From contig DYJL01000007.1 of NCBI GenBank assembly GCA_020723105.1, forward strand, positions 89,984 to 153,983: a stretch of 64,000 bases of DNA, in the 5' to 3' direction. Positions 57,320 through 64,000 of this stretch are shown piece by piece; position 1 is the first letter of the stretch; each line of letters starts with the position of its first letter. The translations under genes were made by a program, and so were the position numbers. The notes under the pieces were generated by a model. It did no database searches and was not told the DNA's origin. It saw only the letters and a list, made by a program, of their open reading frames with translations. This stretch comes from Nitrospira japonica (GTDB lineage Bacteria > Nitrospirota > Thermodesulfovibrionia > UBA6902).

Positions 57320-58564
57320 TTAAAAATCAAGATCATCGAGGAGCGATTCAACATCAGACTGTGTAACTGTTTCAGCCGCTTTTGCTGCATGTTCAACTAT
57401 TTTATTCTGCTCCGCAATAATGCCGGCTACAGTTTTGTCTGAATCTGTCTTGATCAGCGCTCCGAACTTGGTTATCAACCTCAGGAGCTCAACCTCAACA
57501 TTATTTACAAGGTCAATGACTTTTTTGATGGTCTGGCCTGTGATGTCCTGAAATTGCTGGGCTGTGAGAATTGTGGTCATATCGTTATCCATTGAATCCT
57601 TGAACATCCTGAGGTATGTAACGGCTTCTTCAGGGCCTTTGATTTCTTCAAGATGTTTCAGAAAATCATTTGATTCCTCAAAATACCTCTCTACGATCTC
57701 CATTGTTTTATTGGCAGCCTCTTCCGTCTTATTGATTACCAGTTGAAGGTTATCAACGGCGTTAGGGACATCATTGTTTGTGATTCTTTGCAGGCCGTTG
57801 TTAAGGGAGCCTTTAAACTCCTCAAGAGAGTTATGAAGCCTTCTTGTTATTTTTCCGAGTTCCTTGAAAAGGTCGCTGTCTGTGGCAGATACTAATTGTT
57901 CGACAATGCCTTCCATGCGTTCATATTCATTAGCAGCCAGCGCATCCATAAAACTTAACATTAAGTCGAATAAATTGTGCTTGGGATTGTTCTTGTCAAA
58001 TTTGGCGCTGAAGAAATCTTTTGCATTGCGTAACTCTTTTACAGTGATTTTTCCGCCAATGGTGTCAATCTCACGGATGACTTCAACGTTGTTTCCATCA
58101 TCTGAATTATTTACGTTTACAATAGTGTCTTCAAGCAGGCTCATATCGTCGAGAGGCAGGATTTTTTTGGTGTTTAACAGGACAATGAGCCTGTTGCCGA
58201 TTTTCGCAACACCCTCCAGAAGGTCTGCATTATTGCTGATAAGTTTGTCGGAAGGTTCAATCTGGGTTTCATCTGCTTTTACTACGCCGGTAATACCGTC
58301 TACAATTATGCCAAAGGTTATCCGTCCTGCGGAAATGACGATTATTGTTTTGCTCGGCATTTCGCCGTTGCCTGAATGCAAAAGGTGTTTCAGGTTTACA
58401 ATTGGAATTACGGTCCCTCGGAGATTTGTTATCCCTTCCATATAAGGAGGCAGATTGGGAAGGACTGTTATGGACGGCATGGTAATTATTTCCCGTACCG
58501 TTAAGATAGGGATCATATATTCATTTTTATTAAGGTGAAAACCGATATACTGCTTCACGAACAC
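57320..58564 (-). CDS. CheW-CheZ fusion protein
   Basis: N-terminal CheW (VREIITMPSITVLPNLPPYMEGITNLRGTVIPIVNLK), C-terminal CheZ-like TILTAQQFQDITGQTIKKVIDLVNNVEVELLRLI and terminal QSDVESLLDDLDF. Confidence 0.88.
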   Translation of the reverse strand: MFVKQYIGFHLNKNEYMIPILTVREIITMPSITVLPNLPPYMEGITNLRGTVIPIVNLKHLLHSGNGEMPSKTIIVISAGRITFGIIVDGITGVVKADETQIEPSDKLISNNADLLEGVAKIGNRLIVLLNTKKILPLDDMSLLEDTIVNVNNSDDGNNVEVIREIDTIGGKITVKELRNAKDFFSAKFDKNNPKHNLFDLMLSFMDALAANEYERMEGIVEQLVSATDSDLFKELGKITRRLHNSLEEFKGSLNNGLQRITNNDVPNAVDNLQLVINKTEEAANKTMEIVERYFEESNDFLKHLEEIKGPEEAVTYLRMFKDSMDNDMTTILTAQQFQDITGQTIKKVIDLVNNVEVELLRLITKFGALIKTDSDKTVAGIIAEQNKIVEHAAKAAETVTQSDVESLLDDLDF

Positions 58565-58608
58565 CTCCCTTTTTTAAGTAGCTGCCGAAATAATAAGATG
58601 TTAAATCT

Positions 58609-58742
58609 AATACAAACGCATTAAATGTTATTACATTGTCATTGCGAGCGACTAACAGGAGCGTGGCAATCTCGTTTCTAATTTTAAGATTGCTTCGTCG
58701 TTGCATTCCTCGCAATGACGCTTTAGTTATTGCGTTTGTATT
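58609..58742. repeat. inverted-repeat element between cheA and the cheW-cheZ gene
   Basis: Perfect 12-bp ends aatacaaacgca / tgcgtttgtatt enclosing cattgcgagcg ... cctcgcaatgacg. Confidence 0.8.
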
Positions 58743-58766
58743 AAATTTCATAAATACTCTGTCGTA

Positions 58767-60698
58767 TCAGGCCTTTGTTAAGTCCATCAGGTTTCTTGAC
58801 ATGCTTGAAACGTCAAGTATAAACACAACCTTGCCGTCGCCTGTTATAGTTGCGCCAAGAACAAAGGAGGACGTTGTATCGAGACCGTTCAATATTTTTA
58901 TCACGACCTCTTCCTGGCCTACAAGTTTATCTACGGCTACACAGAACCTCTTATCTCCCATCAGTATCACGATGACATATTTATAGTCCAGATCCTCGCT
59001 GCCATTAGTGTCCAGGCCGAGAAAACTGCTCAGATCAAACAGGGGACAGATTTTGTCCCGGATAACAATAACGTTCTGCCCTGTAATGTTGGTAATGTCT
59101 TTTTTGGACACCTTCAGGGTTTCTTCTATGGGTGCCAGAGGTATTGCATATTTGGCGCCGTTGACTTCGACCATCAGGGCCTGGATTATGGCCAGGGTCA
59201 ACGGTATTATTATCTTAAATGTGGTGCCTGCATCTTTTTCTGTAGATACTTCAACATAACCGTTTAACAACGATATATTTGTCTTTACAACGTCCATGCC
59301 GACCCCGCGGCCGCTGAGCTGTGTTGCAGTCTCTTTGGTGGAGAAGCCCGGCAGAAATATTATATCTATGGCTTCCTTGTCCGGCATTTTCTGGGCTTCT
59401 TCCTCTGTCAACAATCCTTTCTCAATGGCTTTTCGCTTCAGTTTGTTGACGTCCATGCCTCCACCGTCATCTTTTATCTCAATGACAATCTGGGTGCCTC
59501 TCTGATATGTGCTGATGATAATTTTGCCTTTTGGCGGTTTGCCTTTGGCAATTCTCTCTTCTGAAGATTCTATGCCGTGATCAATAGAATTTCTCAGGAT
59601 GTGAGTCATGGGGTCACCAATATTTTCTATCACGGTCTTGTCAACTTCAGTACCTTCCCCGAATATCTGCAGTTCCACATCTTTATTGACAGAGGATGAG
59701 ATGTCCCTGACGAGTCTCGGGAATTTGCTGAAAATTTTCTGGATGGGCTGCATCCGCATTTTCATAACGGCAAGCTGCATGTCAGAAGTAATACGGTCCA
59801 GGAAAGAGACTGCTTCCATGAGTATCTCAGTCATCTGATCGTCGGTATATTTCATATCGAAGTAATTGGATATATTCAAAAGCCTGTTTCTTACCAGAAC
59901 TACTTCCCCTGTGAGATCCATGACCTTGTCAATCCTGTTGACGTCAACTCTCAGGTTCTGGGCTTTTTGTATGGAATCTTTTGCAGCCTGTATCATCTCA
60001 TTGGGTTTGGGTTCGCCCTCAGTTGCAGCTTGTGCGGTCTCTGTATTTTTTGCAGTGCCGTTATCAGGAGACCTGGGAGCTTTGGAAACTTCAGGAATTT
60101 GAGGTGTTGCCGCAGTTATCTGTGTTGTCTCCGGAGCTTTGGATGTTTTCTGAGAAGCTTCATCTGGTTTTACTGCTGTATCGGGTGACTTTTCTGCGGT
60201 GATTTTTGCAGATATTGTCTTTGAAGCTTCGGGCTCTTTTAAGGCCTGAGCAACCGGTGCGTCAGACTGCTCTATCTGTTCAGATGGAGCAGTATCCGGG
60301 GCGCCGGATATTGCAGCCTTTAATGCATTGCCGAGTTCCTGCACCAACGGCGACACATCTTCTATAATGCCGTCTTTTTCTTTTAAATGATTAAGCAGTA
60401 ATCTGAGCATATCAATTGCTTTAAGAATTACATCCATAAGAGGCTTTGACAAGGTAATTTCCTGGTCCCGGAGTTTCTTCATTATATTTTCTGCTGAATG
60501 AGCCACATCAACTATCAGCTGAAATCCGAGGAAACCTGCAGCGCCCTTGATGGTGTGCATGGATCTGAAGATATCGTTGATAAGGTCTGTGTCCTGCCCT
60601 TTTTGCTCCAGCTCGACAAATCTTGGTTCTATCTTATCAAGAGATTCTTCGGCCTCTGTAATAAATTCCAGAGTTATTTCTTCCATTTCATCGTTCAT
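58767..60698 (-). CDS. cheA: chemotaxis histidine kinase CheA
   Basis: Hpt SMHTIKGAAGF, low-complexity linker, VMDLTGEVVLVRNRLL, GRGVGMDVVKTNI, CheW-like C-terminus. Confidence 0.97.
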   Translation of the reverse strand: MNDEMEEITLEFITEAEESLDKIEPRFVELEQKGQDTDLINDIFRSMHTIKGAAGFLGFQLIVDVAHSAENIMKKLRDQEITLSKPLMDVILKAIDMLRLLLNHLKEKDGIIEDVSPLVQELGNALKAAISGAPDTAPSEQIEQSDAPVAQALKEPEASKTISAKITAEKSPDTAVKPDEASQKTSKAPETTQITAATPQIPEVSKAPRSPDNGTAKNTETAQAATEGEPKPNEMIQAAKDSIQKAQNLRVDVNRIDKVMDLTGEVVLVRNRLLNISNYFDMKYTDDQMTEILMEAVSFLDRITSDMQLAVMKMRMQPIQKIFSKFPRLVRDISSSVNKDVELQIFGEGTEVDKTVIENIGDPMTHILRNSIDHGIESSEERIAKGKPPKGKIIISTYQRGTQIVIEIKDDGGGMDVNKLKRKAIEKGLLTEEEAQKMPDKEAIDIIFLPGFSTKETATQLSGRGVGMDVVKTNISLLNGYVEVSTEKDAGTTFKIIIPLTLAIIQALMVEVNGAKYAIPLAPIEETLKVSKKDITNITGQNVIVIRDKICPLFDLSSFLGLDTNGSEDLDYKYVIVILMGDKRFCVAVDKLVGQEEVVIKILNGLDTTSSFVLGATITGDGKVVFILDVSSMSRNLMDLTKA

Positions 60699-60752
60699 TT
60701 TATATCTCCGCTTCTCATGTCATTCCGCCTTGTCCGGCATAACAGATTGGAA

Positions 60753-61148
60753 TCACTTCTGTGCTGCCAGACGTTCAAATACCTTGTCCATTTTTTCCTT
60801 TAAGGTTTCTCCGGTAAAAGGCTTCACAATATAATTATTGACGCCAGCCTGTATAGCTGTAACGACCTTTTCTTTTTCTGCCTCAGCAGTCACCATTAAT
60901 ATCGGCAGGTTCTTAAGCTCCGGATCGCTCCGGACCTTTTTAAGGAGGTCCAGTCCGTCCATATTGGGCATGTTCCAGTCGCTGACAACAAAACTGAAGC
61001 CCCCGTTTTTAAGTTTTGAATAAGCCTGTGCTCCATCTTCAGCTTCCTCGATGTTGTCGTATCCAAGCTGTTTAAGGAGATTTTTGACTATCCTTCTCAT
61101 GGTGGAGAAATCATCAACGACAAGTATTTTCATCTTGAGATCTGGCAT
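60753..61148 (-). CDS. cheY: CheY
   Basis: [61 protein letters not shown], very similar to E. coli CheY. Confidence 0.96.
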   Translation of the reverse strand: MPDLKMKILVVDDFSTMRRIVKNLLKQLGYDNIEEAEDGAQAYSKLKNGGFSFVVSDWNMPNMDGLDLLKKVRSDPELKNLPILMVTAEAEKEKVVTAIQAGVNNYIVKPFTGETLKEKMDKVFERLAAQK

Positions 61149-61150
61149 GC

Positions 61151-61558
61151 TTAGCCTCCTTTTGCAAACATATCTCTTAATATGCTTTTTATATTATTTG
61201 CAATAGCTTCTCCGGTGACAGGCTTGACTACATAGCCGTTTGCACCAAAGGTAAAAGCCCGGTCTTTTTCTGTGGTATCGTTTTCAGTTGTGACCATTAA
61301 AATGGGAATTTCTGAGAGATTCGGGTCGGACTTTAAAGTTTTTATAAGTTCCATGCCGTCCATATACGGCATGTTTAAATCTGTCATTATAAGATTTACT
61401 TTTTCGACGCTGAGTTTCTCCAGGGCATCAAGGCCATTTTCTGCAAATACAACGGAATAACCTCTTGATTTAAGATAATGCCCCAGTAGTTTTCTCGTGG
61501 TCTGACAATCGTCTACAATCATGATTCTCATAGCAGCCCCCCCGAAAACATGAAACAT
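61151..61558 (-). CDS. second CheY-like response regulator
   Basis: [42 protein letters not shown]. Confidence 0.92.
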   Translation of the reverse strand: MFHVFGGAAMRIMIVDDCQTTRKLLGHYLKSRGYSVVFAENGLDALEKLSVEKVNLIMTDLNMPYMDGMELIKTLKSDPNLSEIPILMVTTENDTTEKDRAFTFGANGYVVKPVTGEAIANNIKSILRDMFAKGG

Positions 61559-61586
61559 AAAATATGATATTTAATATTCATCATCT

Positions 61587-62411
61587 TTACACCTTTTGAT
61601 ATGCAACTACTTTGTTTAAGACATTCGGTCTGAATGCCCTGGTTATATTATGGAGGCTCTCGGACGATCCGATAAATAAATAACCCCCTGGATTTAAACA
61701 GTCATAAAGATGTGAGGCTACTTTCTGTTTTGACTTTACATCAAAATATATCAGTACGTTCCGGCAGAATATTGCATCTACATTGCGTAATAATTTTATG
61801 TTTCTGTCGTTAATGAGATTTATTTTCATGAGCTTGACAGTTTTTTTGACGGCTTCACTGAGGGTATACGACTGATTATTATTGGAAAAATATTTTTTCA
61901 GACAATGGTCCGGTACGTTTCTGACGGAATATGAATTGTAGACGGCTGTTTTCGCAGAATTAAGAACCCCCTCGCTTAAGTCTGAACCGTATATTTCAAA
62001 CTGTCTCGGCTGCAGGCCCTTTTCAAGAAGCATAATGGAAAGTGTATAAGGCTCCTCACCTGTTGAACATGCAGCCGACCATATTTTTATGCTCTGTGAG
62101 CCTTTTTTCTGACTGGCTATCTTTGGCATGATTTCATCAGTGAAGATTTTAAGCTGGTCCGATTCCCTGAAAAAATAAGTCTCATTTGTAGTGACTGCGT
62201 CAAACAGCCTGCCGAGTTCATTTCCGTTGCTGCTGAATTTTATAAATTTCAGATAGTCTTCAAAGTTGTTCAGGTTTCTCTCAAGCAGAATCCTTGAAAG
62301 CCTGTTTTCTATAAGATACTTTTTTGAATCAGATATATAGATGCCGCTTTTGTCATAAATGAAATCCCGTAAATCCTTGAAGGTAGAATCGGGAAGGGAG
62401 ATGTTCAGCAT
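61587..62411 (-). CDS. cheR: chemotaxis methyltransferase CheR
   Basis: TNETYFFRESDQLKIF, IWSAACSTGEEPYTLSIMLLE, FCRNVLIYFD. Confidence 0.97.
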   Translation of the reverse strand: MLNISLPDSTFKDLRDFIYDKSGIYISDSKKYLIENRLSRILLERNLNNFEDYLKFIKFSSNGNELGRLFDAVTTNETYFFRESDQLKIFTDEIMPKIASQKKGSQSIKIWSAACSTGEEPYTLSIMLLEKGLQPRQFEIYGSDLSEGVLNSAKTAVYNSYSVRNVPDHCLKKYFSNNNQSYTLSEAVKKTVKLMKINLINDRNIKLLRNVDAIFCRNVLIYFDVKSKQKVASHLYDCLNPGGYLFIGSSESLHNITRAFRPNVLNKVVAYQKV

Positions 62412-63829
62412 ACCCCCCCCAGATTATATACTGATGCATATCTCACGGCAGTTTCTTGAACATTCTTATTAAATTCACTGATGCGGGACAAAAACAGCGT
62501 TGCATTGATATTAAGAAGGGTTTTTATAAACTCATCTACGACGTCTTCGTATGTTTCGCTATGAAGCATTTTAAGGAGCGGCTCAAAGGCTGACATTTCG
62601 CAGATTTTACCAAGGGCAATAATGGCGGACCTTCTGACATGGCTGTCATAGTCGCTGATGGCTTCAATCAGGCATTCTTTGCCCTCTTCGCTTTCTATCT
62701 GGGCCAGGGAATTTATGCTGGACCTTCTTATGTCCCGGTGATCGCTTTTTGCAAGTTTTATCAGTTTAGAAACTGCTACGGGACATTGCAAGTCTCCAAT
62801 TATTTCCACAGCAAGCGCCTTGCCTCTGTATCTGAGGGCATCGTCGTCCAGAATTTTCAGAATCTGTTCGTTGCAGCCAAAACTTAAAATACCTTCCTTG
62901 ATGACCTGTATTTTCTCATCCCGGTCCGGGACAGACAATTCAAGAGAGCCTGCGATATCTATCATGTGATAAATAGCCCGTGTATCTTTCAGGATTATCA
63001 GGCCTTTAATGGCTACAAACTTTTCATCCCATTCGTCGTTTCTTAACATCTCTACAAGGTCTTCATATATGTTTTGAGAGTGTGGTACGATCCCTATCTG
63101 TACCAGGCTTATTATTGTTGCTTTTCTCTCAAAGCCGTCTGTTCTGGCAATATGCTCGCATAACGGATATTGCGCCTTTGGTGAAGCAATTTTTCCGAGC
63201 GCTTCAATAGCGGCAAATCTGACAGCTTCTGAAGGGTTATTGAGGAGAGTTACAAGAGAATCAATGGATGCTTCATCTTTTAAAACTGTGAGGGCTTCAA
63301 TGGCAGAGAAACATACCCACTCTTCGTCTCCTAACGCATCAACGAGCGCTGGTATTGCTTCTCTATGATTTAAAGCGCCCAATGTTTTTGCTGCAGCCGC
63401 CCGGACATTTGCATTAGTATCATTTTTCAGCATCTCAACCAGTTTGTCAGGATAATTACAGTACTGGATATCGTGTATAAGATCCACGGCAAATTTTCTT
63501 ACGTCATCATCTTTATCGTTTAACAGGACTGCGAGATGCGGAATGGTAAAGGTATCCATTTCTTTCAGAATCATTAATGCTGTATTCCTCAGGAAGGAAT
63601 CCTCCCTCAGGAGAGGCAGCATCATATATGCAGTGACCTCATTCTTTAAGGACGTCAGAGAGCGTGTTGCAGCATCCTGCACTCCAAAATTCTCATCCCT
63701 CAGCACCTTGATTAAGGGATAGACAGCCCTTTCATCCCCTTCTGCCAGCGCTTCAGCAGCAGAACGTCTTTTTGAAGAATCCTGGTGGCTGAGATTTTTT
63801 AAAATTCTTGCGAACTTTGCATTATGCAT
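62405..63829 (-). CDS. HEAT-repeat protein
   Basis: Repeated DENFGVQDAATRSLTSL / DTNANVRAAAAKTLGAL / NPSEAVRFAAIEALGKI units; overlaps cheR start. Confidence 0.93.
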   Translation of the reverse strand: MHNAKFARILKNLSHQDSSKRRSAAEALAEGDERAVYPLIKVLRDENFGVQDAATRSLTSLKNEVTAYMMLPLLREDSFLRNTALMILKEMDTFTIPHLAVLLNDKDDDVRKFAVDLIHDIQYCNYPDKLVEMLKNDTNANVRAAAAKTLGALNHREAIPALVDALGDEEWVCFSAIEALTVLKDEASIDSLVTLLNNPSEAVRFAAIEALGKIASPKAQYPLCEHIARTDGFERKATIISLVQIGIVPHSQNIYEDLVEMLRNDEWDEKFVAIKGLIILKDTRAIYHMIDIAGSLELSVPDRDEKIQVIKEGILSFGCNEQILKILDDDALRYRGKALAVEIIGDLQCPVAVSKLIKLAKSDHRDIRRSSINSLAQIESEEGKECLIEAISDYDSHVRRSAIIALGKICEMSAFEPLLKMLHSETYEDVVDEFIKTLLNINATLFLSRISEFNKNVQETAVRYASVYNLGGVC

Positions 63830-63890
63830 TTGTTAACCTCTTATATAAATAAATCAAAGATACATTACAGTCCCTTGAATCCCATGCATA

Positions 63891-63920
63891 ATTATCGGAA
63901 TTTTCAAATTATTACTTTAG
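63891..63920 (-). promoter_or_regulatory. sigma-28 (FliA)-like promoter upstream of the chemotaxis operon
   Basis: Minus strand cTAAAGtaataatttgaaaattCCGATAAt; spacer one base longer than the E. coli consensus. Confidence 0.5.
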
Positions 63921-63925
63921 CCGAA

Positions 63926-64000
63926 TGCTGAAAAAGTATTTTAGTTGTCTTTGCGAGCGGGTCCCTCGCTTGTCATTGCGAGCGAAGCGAAGCAATCTTT
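63926..64000. repeat. interspersed repeat, truncated by the window end
   Basis: tgctgaaaaagtattttagttgtctttgcgagcgggtccctcgcttgtcattgcgagcgaagcgaagcaat; near-identical inverted copy at 26361-26442. Confidence 0.85.

Noticed and set aside
58530-58986. ORFs 58530..58751 (-) and 58636..58986 (+)
   Set aside because: Contain RGMQRRSNLK / MSLRATNRSVAIS, typical spurious reading of the repeat; the second also runs antisense to cheA
55758-60834. Many 60-190 aa plus-strand ORFs antisense to the chemotaxis operon
   Set aside because: Ser/Ile/Leu-rich shadow frames of strongly supported minus-strand genes
1-64000. Search for rRNA, tRNA, CRISPR arrays, prophage, toxin-antitoxin or defence genes
   Set aside because: None recognised by eye; a tRNAscan, Infernal and DefenseFinder run would be decisive

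Overview
The window looks like a contiguous bacterial chromosome segment. I infer Nitrospirota or deltaproteobacteria-like from gene content, but I ran no taxonomic search. The left half is mostly housekeeping: remA(partial)-gmk-rpoZ-coaBC-aroQ-pepP-efp-accB-accC-thiE; a branched-chain amino-acid ABC transporter (livHMGF plus livK) interrupted by a phosphate-binding-like protein and hybrid kinase pair; a GT5 glycogen-synthase-like gene; transketolase, mutS, gspB/exeA, aat-clpA-clpS, ribF and rlmN. The middle is rich in c-di-GMP and two-component genes (HD-GYP, GGDEF, CheC-like, PilZ, two sigma-54 activators). The right half is a flagellar cluster (flgBC-fliEFGHIJ-motE-like-fliK-flgDE) followed by a minus-strand chemotaxis operon (HEAT-cheR-cheY-cheY-cheA-cheWZ-cheW-cheB). 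The items I rate highest are: (i) a single ORF fusing a CheW domain to a CheZ-like phosphatase with the DxTGQ active-site motif and a CheZ-like CheY-binding tail; (ii) an orphan PEP-CTERM tail downstream of a sigma-54-like promoter with no protein body; (iii) a response regulator/CheC/GGDEF overlapping module; (iv) a REC-GGDEF-HD-GYP protein whose receiver lacks the phospho-Asp; (v) near-consensus sigma-54 promoters, one with an upstream perfect dyad; (vi) G-quadruplex-type runs, one inside livF; (vii) a decayed COG2509-type FAD-dependent oxidoreductase; (viii) several families of inverted-repeat, MITE/REP-like elements. No rRNA, tRNA, CRISPR array, prophage or obvious defence island was recognised.
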